Below are positions 1-7,117 of a stretch of 8,937 nucleotides of DNA, piece after piece. The notes under the pieces are model-generated. The model searched no databases and had not been told where the DNA came from. It saw nothing but the letters and a program-made list of their open reading frames with translations. Where the stretch lies: NCBI GenBank assembly GCA_003476475.1, contig DMUD01000010.1, positions 1-8,937 of the forward strand. The letters are read 5' to 3'. The DNA comes from Cytophagales bacterium. Lineage in GTDB: Bacteria > Bacteroidota > Bacteroidia > Cytophagales > UBA9547. A program made the position numbers and the translations under genes. Each line of letters begins with the position of its first letter. Positions within the stretch are counted from its first letter, which is position 1.

Positions 1-2
1 GG

Positions 3-266
3 GATTGTTTAAGACATTATGAATATGCAGCCAATGGCGTGGTGTTGTGTTTCAAAGACTTGTCGGCCAAAAATTCTAGATGTGCACCGTATGACCTCAA
101 TTCGAGCAATACGATTGAATATTCAGATGCAAATGCGCTTTTAGAACGAGTTTTCAATATGCCAGAACGTGAATACGAAACGCTTTTGGAAGAAACGTAT
201 AAATGGATTGAAGGAAAAACAACCCAAAGAGTTGCTTCCGATTTTTTAAATTTGGCACTTTCCTAG
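3..266 (+). CDS. C-terminal fragment of a probable glycosyltransferase (5' end outside window)
   Basis: The reading frame is open from the left edge to a TAG at 264-266, giving 87 residues of the C-terminus of a longer protein. The fragment begins DCLRHYEYAANG and continues with a hydrophobic VVLCF strand, a conserved-looking CAPYDL and a helical tail rich in Glu, Tyr and Leu. The pattern of an aromatic-Glu-Tyr-Ala-Ala-x-Gly segment, then a buried strand, then a long terminal helix resembles the C-lobe end of GT-B glycosyltransferases (GT1/CgeB-like). That is an impression from pattern, since the nucleotide-binding core lies outside the window. An internal GTG at 39 could in principle start a short protein, but codons upstream of it are open and fit the same fold, so I treat it as internal. 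It ends 11 bp before the next glycosyltransferase gene, which supports a shared operon. The coding call is firmer than the function. Confidence 0.7.
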   Translation, partial: DCLRHYEYAANGVVLCFKDLSAKNSRCAPYDLNSSNTIEYSDANALLERVFNMPEREYETLLEETYKWIEGKTTQRVASDFLNLALS

Positions 267-277
267 ACTATAATTTT

Positions 278-1390
278 TTGAAAATTCTTTCTCTTTCCAC
301 CTTACCACTTCTCCCTCATTTAGGTTCGGGTAAAACCCGCATTAGATGGACTGAAGGGTTACGAGAACTTGGCCATGAAGTAGAGGTTCTGCAACCTGCC
401 GACTTTGAACTTTGGCCAAACCAAATTCGGGCAAAAAAATACCGCCAAGCGGTTGGTGTTTTTTTGAAAGTAAGACAATTGCTCAAAATTAAAGAGTACG
501 ATCTTATTGAATTTTATGGGGATGAGTATTGGCTGTTGTTACTATGGCTCACGCGTAAGAAAAAAAGACCCTTGCTTGTAGCGCATGTAGACGGCATCGA
601 ATTGCATGACATGGACAAAGAACAACGTTTTTGGCATCCTCGTGTTGGTTTCAAAAAATGGTTATTCACAAACACCCATTACCGCTTTTCTAAAATCACT
701 TTTTCACTTGCCGACAGGTATGTGTGTGGTTGTCAAGATGATTTGGAATATGTCGTACAGCAACGGCTTTTCTCACGGGAACATGCTGAGTGCATTTCAC
801 CCGCATTGGATGAATTGTTTCATCAAATAGCCTTTCAGCAATCGAAAGAAAAAATTATTTTGTTTTTAGGTTCTTGGATAGACCGCAAAGGAATCAGGAT
901 TATTCCTGAAGTGCTTTCAAAAATATTGTACAAATATCCTGATTATCAGTTCCATGTGTACGGAGCTTGGTATGCCAAAGATTATATCGAACAATTGTTT
1001 GCAAATGATTTAACAGACAGAATTCGGGTTTTCGATAAATTACCTCAAGTAGAATTGCTTGAAGGAATCAAAAAATCAGCCATTTTCTTTTTTCCTTCTT
1101 ACTCCGAAGGCTTTGGATTGGCTACTGCCGAGGCTATGAGTTGTGGTTGTGCTGTGGTGACTACTAAAACTGGTCTAGGTTCTAACTTGGAAATTGACAA
1201 AGAGGCACTTATCTGCGAGTTTGATAATGTTGAGCAAATGGAAGAAGCCATTGCTAAACTCATTTTAAATGAAGAGTTGCGTTCAAAGATTGCGTTAAGT
1301 GGATACAATAAAGTGAGAGGATTTATTTGGCAAAATCAAATACAGAAATTGGAAAAGACATATTCGAATTGGTTGAATAGTTGCAAATGA
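278..1390 (+). CDS. GT4-type (GT-B fold) glycosyltransferase
   Basis: This 370-residue protein has the usual length of a GT4 enzyme, which transfers a sugar from a nucleotide donor to a growing glycan, normally at the cytoplasmic membrane face. The N-terminal strand MKILSLSTLPLLP is followed by a Gly-rich turn and the TEGLRELGHEVEVL helix-strand typical of the acceptor lobe. The donor lobe starts near residue 192 with IILFLGSWIDRKG; Lys204 sits at the phosphate-binding position, but the usual Arg is Ser199. The E-x7-E motif is present as Glu277...Glu285 in SYSEGFGLATAEAM, followed by CGCAVV. The start is TTG at 278, because no ATG occurs before the core fold and the MKIL strand fits a GT4 N-terminus; there is no clear ribosome binding site. 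The stop overlaps the next gene's ATG by 4 bp (ATGA), implying translational coupling. Donor and acceptor sugars cannot be read from the sequence. Confidence 0.9.
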   Translation: MKILSLSTLPLLPHLGSGKTRIRWTEGLRELGHEVEVLQPADFELWPNQIRAKKYRQAVGVFLKVRQLLKIKEYDLIEFYGDEYWLLLLWLTRKKKRPLLVAHVDGIELHDMDKEQRFWHPRVGFKKWLFTNTHYRFSKITFSLADRYVCGCQDDLEYVVQQRLFSREHAECISPALDELFHQIAFQQSKEKIILFLGSWIDRKGIRIIPEVLSKILYKYPDYQFHVYGAWYAKDYIEQLFANDLTDRIRVFDKLPQVELLEGIKKSAIFFFPSYSEGFGLATAEAMSCGCAVVTTKTGLGSNLEIDKEALICEFDNVEQMEEAIAKLILNEELRSKIALSGYNKVRGFIWQNQIQKLEKTYSNWLNSCK

Positions 1391-2517
1391 GGTTGTTGTT
1401 TATCACCTCTGCCTATGAACCTGGCAGAGACGGAGTGGGAGATTATGTGAGGCGACTTGGTGAAAAATGCCAAATGGCTGGGCATGAATGTGCGGTTTTG
1501 GCATTGAACGACAAGTTTGTTTCCCAAAAAATTGAAACCGACTCCCAAGGTTTTCAACTTATGCGCTTGCCTGTGTCAACCAATCGTGCGCAAAAAAACA
1601 CAGCTGCAAAAGAGTTTGTCGATTTTTTCCGACCAGATTGGATTAGTTTGCAATTTGTTAGTTACGGCTACGACAAAAACGGCATCACTTCCGATTTGTA
1701 TTTCATTTTGAAAAAGGTATTGCCTTTTTCCGCTATACTACAAGTTACTTTTCATGAATTGTGGATAGGCACAGAAAAAGGGCATCAATTAAAACCTTTT
1801 TTAATAGGGCAGGCGCAAAAGTTTTTTATTATGCGCATTCTCAAAAAATTCAAGCCCAAGTTTGTTTGCGCTACCACCGAAGTGTTTTGTTTTATGCTTT
1901 CCCAAAATGGCATAAAATCTCATTTTTTACCCACATTTAGCAATATTCAAAAAATAGGAAATACATCTAAGTTTGATTATCAATCATTTGTTGGCAAAAC
2001 ATTGCCCAGAGAAGAAGCGCTATTCTTAGTGTTTTTCGGTTCGATAAATCCTAATTGGAATCATCGTCCTCTTTTTGAATATCTATTGGCGCAACAACAA
2101 AAAACAGGAAAAAAAATTGTAATATTTTCTGTCGGAGTTTTGGGTAAGGGAGAGGGCATTTGGGAGGAAATTTCAAATGCAAATTCCAATAATCTCACAT
2201 TTGTAAAATTAGGGCCAAAAACTGACGAGGAAATTGCTGTCTTGTTTAAAGAGTGCGATTTTGGTTTGACAGGATATCCCGAAATTGTGTACGAAAAAAG
2301 TGGAGCCATTGCCGCCATGATCGACAATGGCTTGAAAGTGATTTTGTCGAACAACACTGTGCAGCAACCTGGTTTTCAGCGTAAGTTAAATGACCCTTCT
2401 ATTTTAATATTAGACGAAATAAGTCAAAATTCAATAGTAGATTACATGGCAAAAATGGAACCAAATGATTTGCTGATGAAGGTGAGTGAGGAGTTTTTAA
2501 CACAATTTGAGAAGTAG
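1387..2517 (+). CDS. Divergent GT-B-like glycosyltransferase lacking the E-x7-E motif
   Basis: The product is 376 residues. I chose ATG 1387, which overlaps the preceding stop as ATGA, over TTG 1381 two codons earlier. The N-terminus MRLLFITSAYEPGRDGVGDY, followed by VRRLGEKCQMAGHE, closely follows GT4 acceptor lobes, where a G-[GV]-G-D-Y segment is common. The donor lobe is unusual. The strand near residues 212-220 (LFLVFFGSI) is followed by NPNWNH in place of the Arg/Lys phosphate-binding pattern. The region expected to carry E-x7-E reads GYPEIVYEKSGAIAAMIDNG (296-315); neither Glu299 nor Glu303 has a Glu eight residues later. A KSGA segment and the following NGLKVIL still look like a GT-B C-lobe. 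The gene is intact and flush with its neighbours, with no frameshift visible. It may be a transferase of a less common GT-B family, or a non-catalytic partner. Membership of the operon is clear; biochemical activity is uncertain. Confidence 0.8.
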   Translation: MRLLFITSAYEPGRDGVGDYVRRLGEKCQMAGHECAVLALNDKFVSQKIETDSQGFQLMRLPVSTNRAQKNTAAKEFVDFFRPDWISLQFVSYGYDKNGITSDLYFILKKVLPFSAILQVTFHELWIGTEKGHQLKPFLIGQAQKFFIMRILKKFKPKFVCATTEVFCFMLSQNGIKSHFLPTFSNIQKIGNTSKFDYQSFVGKTLPREEALFLVFFGSINPNWNHRPLFEYLLAQQQKTGKKIVIFSVGVLGKGEGIWEEISNANSNNLTFVKLGPKTDEEIAVLFKECDFGLTGYPEIVYEKSGAIAAMIDNGLKVILSNNTVQQPGFQRKLNDPSILILDEISQNSIVDYMAKMEPNDLLMKVSEEFLTQFEK

Positions 2518-3402
2518 ATGGGACATTCATTGACTTTTGGAGTACTTATTACCAATTACAACACCTGGGACAACACCATTGAATGTGTGACTAAAATAGC
2601 TCATTTTTTTGGTACTGATTGTAAAGAAATTGTGATTGTAGATGACGTTTCGGACCAAAAGCCAAGTTTTGAATTTCCCGAAATGGTCAAAATTTTTTAC
2701 AACAAGGTCAATGTAGGTTACGTGCGTTCGGTGAATGTGGGCATGAAGGAAATGACCTCCGATGTGGTGCTGTTGCTGGACTCGGATGCAATGCTAATCT
2801 CCAACATTTCGAAACAGATATTGGAACAGTTTGAAAATGAGCCTAAACTTGGCGCATTGGGCTTTCAGCTTGTCGATAAAAAAGGACTAAATACCGGTTG
2901 TTGGGAAAATGAGCCCAATTTTTGGTCATTGGTTTTGGGGCAAAAGCTGTACGAGAAGTTTTACAAGACAGTCAATCGAAATGCCCATTTCATCGTGTAT
3001 TCTTGTGCCATAGCCATTCGAAGAGCTTGTTTTGTTGAATTAGATGGATTCGACGAAAATTTTGATTTTTTGGATGGCGATGCCGATTTTACAATGCGTG
3101 TGAACCGTTCCTCTTGGAAATTGAAACGGTTGGATCATGTCAAAATTTATCATGAAGGCGGTGGCAGTCCGCAGAAAACGAGCAAACGAGTATTGCGTTA
3201 TTATGTGAATAGATACAGATTGCTCCAAAAACATGGCTTGTTGTTTTCTCGTTTTTTGGTGAAAAATGCCACTCTTTGCAGGCTATCACTCGAATATATT
3301 TTGTTGTATTTGGCTGGTCGTTTTGTGTACGATTCGGTAGTTTTTCAAGACAAGTTGAAAGGCAGAAAAGAAGTGATTGCGTATGTTTACGCTTCTTATT
3401 GA
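2518..3402 (+). CDS. GT2 family glycosyltransferase (rhamnosyltransferase-like)
   Basis: This 294-residue protein has the GT-A fold of family GT2. It opens with FGVLITNYNTWDNTIECV (7-24), where the N-Y-N-T turn marks the nucleotide-binding start. The first acidic motif is IVIVDDVSD with Asp42-Asp43, and the metal-binding D-x-D is LLLDSDA with Asp88 and Asp90. An acceptor-side acidic cluster lies in GFDENFDFLDGDADF (177-191; Asp186, Asp188, Asp190), followed by a YHEGGGS loop (211-217). The segment YNKVNVGYVRSVNVGM (61-76) matches the N-x-G-[FY] region typical of WbbL-like and rhamnosyltransferase-like members. A hydrophobic stretch near 254-276 may sit at the membrane. The ATG directly follows the preceding stop with no spacer, so coupled translation is likely. 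Length and motifs are complete. GT2 is certain enough; rhamnose as the donor sugar is only a family-level suggestion. Confidence 0.9.
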   Translation: MGHSLTFGVLITNYNTWDNTIECVTKIAHFFGTDCKEIVIVDDVSDQKPSFEFPEMVKIFYNKVNVGYVRSVNVGMKEMTSDVVLLLDSDAMLISNISKQILEQFENEPKLGALGFQLVDKKGLNTGCWENEPNFWSLVLGQKLYEKFYKTVNRNAHFIVYSCAIAIRRACFVELDGFDENFDFLDGDADFTMRVNRSSWKLKRLDHVKIYHEGGGSPQKTSKRVLRYYVNRYRLLQKHGLLFSRFLVKNATLCRLSLEYILLYLAGRFVYDSVVFQDKLKGRKEVIAYVYASY

Positions 3403-3420
3403 TTAAAATCGACACATCAG

Positions 3421-5574
3421 TTGAAAATTCTTCTTCAATCAACCGTTTTTTATCCTATGGTAGGGGGTGTTGAAACGGTAACAGAATGTCTTGCCAACAA
3501 TTACCTTGCTTTGGGGCATGATTGCACTGTCATTACCCGTACTTCCTCTTCCGAATCGGACGACCGATTTGCCTTTAAAGTGGCAAGAAATCTTTCTTTT
3601 AGACAAAAACTCAACATTATTTCCCAACACGACATTCTGCATTGCAATGGTGCAAGCTTGGAACTTGTTATTTGGGCAAAAATTTTGGGTAAACCTGTAG
3701 TATGGACGCACGTGGGGTATCAACTTACCAGCATCGACGGTTTAGGCTGGCACATGGGCGAGGCTTCTCCATTGTCTCCTTTTCATTCTTTTTTATTTCA
3801 TTGCCGCAAACAAGGGTTACTAAAAGCAAGTGCCGAATATGCTAAACTTCTTTTGAGGCGATTGGTGGCCAAAACCTTGGTTGACCGTCATGTGGCCGTT
3901 ACGGGTTGGGTGGCAAAAAGACAACCATTTAAAAATCAAGAAGTTATTTATAATCCATTTCCTACAGGTCGTTTTGCATCGGTGGTTGAAAAAGAAAATG
4001 ATGAATACGATTTCTTTTATTTGGGCAGGTTAGTGTCCGAAAAAGGAGTGGCCACGCTTTTGAAAGCATTTGCAGGGTTTATTTCGGCAAGGCCCAATTA
4101 TGAGAAAAAACTATTGGTGATAGGTGGCGGTAGTTGGCAAGAAAATGTCGAAAAACTGGCAGATGATTTGGGAATTAGAACCAAAGTGGATTTTGTGGGC
4201 AAACAAACAGGTGAAGCATTGCTCAATTATGTGGCTAAGGGAAAAATTGCTATCATTCCTTCCGACTGGGAAGAACCAATGGGAGGTGTGGCCTTAGAAG
4301 TATTGGCGGCGGGCAAACCAGTCATAGTTTCTGAAAGGGGAGGTTTGGCAGAATGCGTACAAGGGGCAGGTTTAACATTTCCAAATCGCGATTTCAAAGC
4401 CTTGCAAATCCAAATGGAACGGTTGGTTTCAGACGAGGTTTTATTGGATAAACTTAGAACTGAGGCGAAATTTCAGGTACAAAAATTTGATGAACTTGCA
4501 CTTACCCGTCAATATGTACACACTTTTCATCAATTTGTAAATGAGGCAAATAGACCAAAAAATAGGATATTATTCTGCTCGCGTCTGTTTTATCCTAGCA
4601 TTGGTGGTGCTGAAACCAATGCCGAAATATTGGCCAATGAATTTGTTAAGTTGGGGTACGAAGTAATTGTGATTACTGAAACTCCGCTAGGCAATAAGCC
4701 TGAAAAAATATACCAGTTTAAGTTGGTTAGGCAACCTAGTGCGATTAAATTGTTGAAATTGGTCTCATGGGGCGATGTGTTTTTCCAAAATGGCATTAGC
4801 ATAAGGCAGGCTTGGCCACTTATTTTTTATAAGAAAAGATGGGTAATTCGACATTTTACATGGCTCTATCAGCACAATTTTTTTGGTAAAATAAATGCCT
4901 TTTTGAAGTTTTTGCTCAACAAGTTTGCAGTATCTGTTTCGGTAAGCGAGTCCATTGCACACCATCTGCGTTCTCCTTCTTTCGTTATCACCAATCCTTA
5001 CAATGACCAATTGTTCAGGTTAATACCAAATGTGAAGAGAGACATTGAATTGGTATATTTGGGCAGATTGGTGTCCGACAAAGGGGTAGACCAATTGCTT
5101 GAAGCACTATCCAAATTACGTTCCAAAAATTGTTTTCCTAAATTGTCCGTTATTGGCACAGGCGAAGAAGAGATTGAGTTGAAAAAGAAATCAGTAATGC
5201 TTGGCCTCGACAACCAAGTTAATTTTTTAGGGGTGAAAGTAGAGGAAGAATTAGTACAGCTTTTGAATAGGCATAAAATAATGGTGATGCCATCGGTGTG
5301 GGACGAACCATTTGGAGTGGTGGCTTTAGAAGGAATCGCTTGCGGTTGTGTGGTAATAGGTTCTGAGGGGGGCGGATTGAAACAAGCCATTGGCAGCTGT
5401 GGCATTACCTATAAAAATGGTGATATTGAACAGCTTACATTTTTGTTGTATAATTTGTTGTCACAACCTCAAGTTTTGGAAGAATACACATCAAATAGAA
5501 TTCAGCATTTGGCCAAACACAAAAAGGAATTAATTACAAAGCAATACATCGAGGTTTTATTTAATAATGCTTAG
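3421..5574 (+). CDS. Tandem GT4-GT4 bifunctional glycosyltransferase
   Basis: At 717 residues this is about twice the usual GT4 length and contains two complete GT4 units joined by a short linker (about 374-381). Unit 1 (about 1-373) has FYPMVGGVET (10-19), a phosphate-binding LGRLVSEKG (201-209, Arg203 and Lys208) and E-x7-E at Glu285/Glu293. Unit 2 (about 382-717) repeats these as FYPSIGGAET (390-399), LGRLVSDKG (547-555, Arg549 and Lys554) and E-x7-E at Glu629/Glu637. All key residues are present in both halves, so two activities are plausible, for example successive sugar additions. The frame is continuous with no stop or visible slip at the junction. The halves are clearly related, and one 30-base stretch is 25/30 identical, suggesting duplication and fusion. 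Unit 2 is about 35 residues shorter in its N-lobe. The start is TTG 3421, the only in-frame candidate after the upstream TGA at 3400. It lies 18 bp after the GT2 gene and 3 bp before the next GT4 gene. Confidence 0.9.
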   Translation: MKILLQSTVFYPMVGGVETVTECLANNYLALGHDCTVITRTSSSESDDRFAFKVARNLSFRQKLNIISQHDILHCNGASLELVIWAKILGKPVVWTHVGYQLTSIDGLGWHMGEASPLSPFHSFLFHCRKQGLLKASAEYAKLLLRRLVAKTLVDRHVAVTGWVAKRQPFKNQEVIYNPFPTGRFASVVEKENDEYDFFYLGRLVSEKGVATLLKAFAGFISARPNYEKKLLVIGGGSWQENVEKLADDLGIRTKVDFVGKQTGEALLNYVAKGKIAIIPSDWEEPMGGVALEVLAAGKPVIVSERGGLAECVQGAGLTFPNRDFKALQIQMERLVSDEVLLDKLRTEAKFQVQKFDELALTRQYVHTFHQFVNEANRPKNRILFCSRLFYPSIGGAETNAEILANEFVKLGYEVIVITETPLGNKPEKIYQFKLVRQPSAIKLLKLVSWGDVFFQNGISIRQAWPLIFYKKRWVIRHFTWLYQHNFFGKINAFLKFLLNKFAVSVSVSESIAHHLRSPSFVITNPYNDQLFRLIPNVKRDIELVYLGRLVSDKGVDQLLEALSKLRSKNCFPKLSVIGTGEEEIELKKKSVMLGLDNQVNFLGVKVEEELVQLLNRHKIMVMPSVWDEPFGVVALEGIACGCVVIGSEGGGLKQAIGSCGITYKNGDIEQLTFLLYNLLSQPQVLEEYTSNRIQHLAKHKKELITKQYIEVLFNNA
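4021..4050 (+). repeat. Intragenic direct repeat, copy 1 (GT4 phosphate-binding loop)
   Basis: This encodes LGRLVSEKGV in the first GT4 unit of the tandem enzyme. It matches 5059-5088 at 25 of 30 bases, and the five differences are all at third codon positions except the one changing Glu to Asp, which is also third-position. It is a coding repeat reflecting homology of the two units, not a mobile element. Confidence 0.7.
5059..5088 (+). repeat. Intragenic direct repeat, copy 2 (GT4 phosphate-binding loop)
   Basis: This encodes LGRLVSDKGV in the second GT4 unit and is the partner of 4021-4050, 1038 bases (346 codons) downstream. The whole-codon offset fits an ancient in-frame domain duplication or fusion of paralogues. 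Confidence 0.7.
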
Positions 5575-5577
5575 AAG

Positions 5578-6831
5578 ATGAGTACAAAAACGACACCTCG
5601 AATTGTTGTTTCGCATCCTGGCAAACAATACGTACACCAGCTTTTATACGCCTTACAACGAGAAGGTTATCTGCAATTATTCATTACGAGCATTTGGTAC
5701 AAACCCAGCTTTTGGGTGTACAAATTCATTAACTCAATGCCAATTATTGGCAAAATTATTTTTCATAAATTTTTGAAGAAAAAGACTTTTGCCAATCAGC
5801 AAGATGAACTAATTGAGCAATATCCTTGGAAAGAAATGTGGAGGCAAATCTTGGTGCAACTTTCTACCAAGTATAGGTCAGAAAAATATGTTTTTGCAGT
5901 AGAAAAGGCACACGACAAATATGTGGCAAAGCGTCTTAGAAAACTTAGACCCGATATTTTTATCGGATACGAGAAATCTAGTTTGGAAAGCTTCAAAGAA
6001 ATAAAACGGCAGGGAGGTATCACTGTGCTAGATTTGGCGCAAGTGCATTACAAGTACCTCGTCGAGCTGCGCGACACACAAGAAACATTTCATGACCTTT
6101 TCGAAGATAAGAATTTGTTTGATGAGATAAATAAAGTGAAAGCAGAAGAATACCAATGTGCCGATTATATTTTGACACTCTCTGAATTTGCGAAATCGAC
6201 ACTTGTCAGATATGGGATTGATGAACGTAAAATTTTTATAGCCAATATCGGTTTCAATCCAGCCGTTTTTACACCCAAGACAGAATACAATAAACAGCCA
6301 ATCGATGTCCGTGAACTCAAATTGATTTACACAGGCACCTTTACGAAGAGAAAGGGGGTTCATTTACTTTTACAAGCAGTTCAAGAACTTAACTTGCCCG
6401 GTTTAGAACTCACGATTATCGGTCCAGTTTTGGATGGACAAGAATTGTTTGAAAAACATAAAAATTTATTCACGTATTATGATTTTTTACATCACGATGA
6501 ACTAGTAAAACATCTTCAAGCCTCCGACGTGTACGTTTTTCCTTCTTACCTTGACAGTTGGGCGATGACAGTAGTAGAAGCGATGGGTTGCGGATTGCCC
6601 GTTATTGTAACAGAAAACACTGGGGCTAAAAGTGCTGTGATAGATGGTGAAAATGGATTTATAATACCTATTAATGATTTGGAGGCGCTTAAATCGAAAA
6701 TCAGTTATTTTTATAACAACAGAGCAGAAATTCAAAACATGGGTACTAAAGGAGTCGAAAAAGCAAAACACTTGTCTATTGAAGCTTATGCTCAAGCAAT
6801 CATCAGTATATTTAAAGAAATAGGTACTTAA
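5578..6831 (+). CDS. GT4-type glycosyltransferase, last gene of the plus-strand operon
   Basis: The product is 417 residues, slightly long for GT4. The N-lobe opens with PRIVVSHPGKQYVHQLLYAL (7-26), a His-Pro-Gly-Lys-Gln pattern seen in a subgroup of polysaccharide GT4 enzymes, then a basic aromatic stretch (about 39-67: several Trp, Phe and Lys) that could contact the membrane. The donor lobe starts near 247 with LKLIYTGTFTKRKG; Lys259 is in the phosphate-binding position and the usual Arg is Thr254. The E-x7-E motif appears as Asp326...Glu334 in SYLDSWAMTVVEAMGCGLPV, a D-for-E variant also found in related enzymes with a DSW sequence. A helical C-terminus (about 369-417) completes the fold. 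ATG 5578 follows the preceding TAG after only 3 bp. A perfect hairpin 12 bp past the TAA makes this the probable operon end. The sugar specificity cannot be deduced. Confidence 0.9.
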   Translation: MSTKTTPRIVVSHPGKQYVHQLLYALQREGYLQLFITSIWYKPSFWVYKFINSMPIIGKIIFHKFLKKKTFANQQDELIEQYPWKEMWRQILVQLSTKYRSEKYVFAVEKAHDKYVAKRLRKLRPDIFIGYEKSSLESFKEIKRQGGITVLDLAQVHYKYLVELRDTQETFHDLFEDKNLFDEINKVKAEEYQCADYILTLSEFAKSTLVRYGIDERKIFIANIGFNPAVFTPKTEYNKQPIDVRELKLIYTGTFTKRKGVHLLLQAVQELNLPGLELTIIGPVLDGQELFEKHKNLFTYYDFLHHDELVKHLQASDVYVFPSYLDSWAMTVVEAMGCGLPVIVTENTGAKSAVIDGENGFIIPINDLEALKSKISYFYNNRAEIQNMGTKGVEKAKHLSIEAYAQAIISIFKEIGT

Positions 6832-6842
6832 GAGGGGAAATA

Positions 6843-6866
6843 GGGTTATTTCATTCGCAATAACCC
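6843..6866 (+). terminator. Candidate terminator hairpin at the end of the glycosyltransferase operon
   Basis: GGGTTATT (6843-6850) and AATAACCC (6859-6866) form a perfect 8-bp stem with an 8-base loop. It begins 12 bases after the stop of the last plus-strand gene and is followed by ATATTTTAATG, a weak T-rich tail. Being symmetric, it could act in both directions at this convergent junction. On the minus strand it overlaps the last codons of the glycosyltransferase remnant, so part of the pairing may be chance within coding sequence. The stem is short and has only three G-C pairs. Confidence 0.45.
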
Positions 6867-7076
6867 ATATTTTAATGTACAATAAATGGCTCTAAAACCA
6901 TCCTTCCATCCTATTTTTTTTCCTTCTTCATAAGTGCGACCGTAAAATGAAATGCCTACTTCATAGATTCTTACGTTAGGGACTCTGGCTATTTTTGCAG
7001 TTACCTCTGGTTCAAATCCAAATCGTTTTTCATTCAATGTCAACCCTTTCAACATTTTGACATCGAAAAGTTTGTA
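6846..7076 (-). pseudogene. C-terminal remnant of a polyprenyl-phosphate (dolichyl-phosphate mannosyltransferase-like) GT2
   Basis: Read on the minus strand, the frame gives YKLFDVKMLKGLTLNEKRFG, then FEPEVTAKIARV, an IYEVGISFYGRTYEEGKKIG segment and WKDGFRAIYCTLKYG, ending at TAA (6848-6846). This is the well-conserved C-terminal part of bacterial GT2 enzymes that charge a polyprenyl phosphate with a sugar. Full proteins carry about 150 or more further residues in front, including the D-x-D catalytic core, and those are absent: a TAA at 7079-7077 precedes Tyr, just where the family has Thr-Cys-Tyr-Lys. Four codons further out the same frame reads Met-Asn-Ala-stop, which can be aligned to the family's Met-Glu/Asn-Thr-Cys, so recognisable sequence may reach about 7088. 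The MBOAT gene ends at 7128, leaving no room for the missing part. An in-frame ATG at 7055 could give a 69-residue product, but it would have no catalytic site. A truncated, non-functional leftover is the best reading. Confidence 0.8.
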
Positions 7077-7117
7077 TTATGCGTTCATACCTTTTTCAGG
7101 CAAATCAAACCAAAATA

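Noticed and set aside
1381..1386. TTG at 1381 as start of the second glycosyltransferase gene
   Set aside because: ATG at 1387 is two codons later, forms the typical ATGA overlap with the preceding stop, and begins exactly at the first beta-strand.
2509..2514. GAGAAG before the GT2 start as a Shine-Dalgarno site
   Set aside because: It is only three bases from the ATG and belongs to the last codons of the preceding gene, so the spacing is too short to be convincing.
3140..3442. 100-codon minus-strand open frame across the GT2 and tandem GT4 junction
   Set aside because: It is antisense to two supported genes, with no motif and no fitting neighbours.
4530..4565. Possible frameshift or missed stop splitting the tandem GT4 gene into two
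   Set aside because: The reading frame is continuous, and both other frames carry stops here that would not yield a cleaner gene end and start. With no reads to inspect I keep it as one gene and note the check in the findings.
4998..5405. 135-codon open frame on the minus strand
   Set aside because: It lies wholly inside the second GT4 unit of the plus-strand tandem gene, has a Ser/Thr/Pro-rich low-complexity product with no motif, and is a shadow of the real frame.
6502..6882. 126-codon minus-strand open frame overlapping the end of the last glycosyltransferase gene
   Set aside because: It is antisense to a well-supported GT4 C-lobe, including its catalytic motif, and the product shows no recognisable fold.
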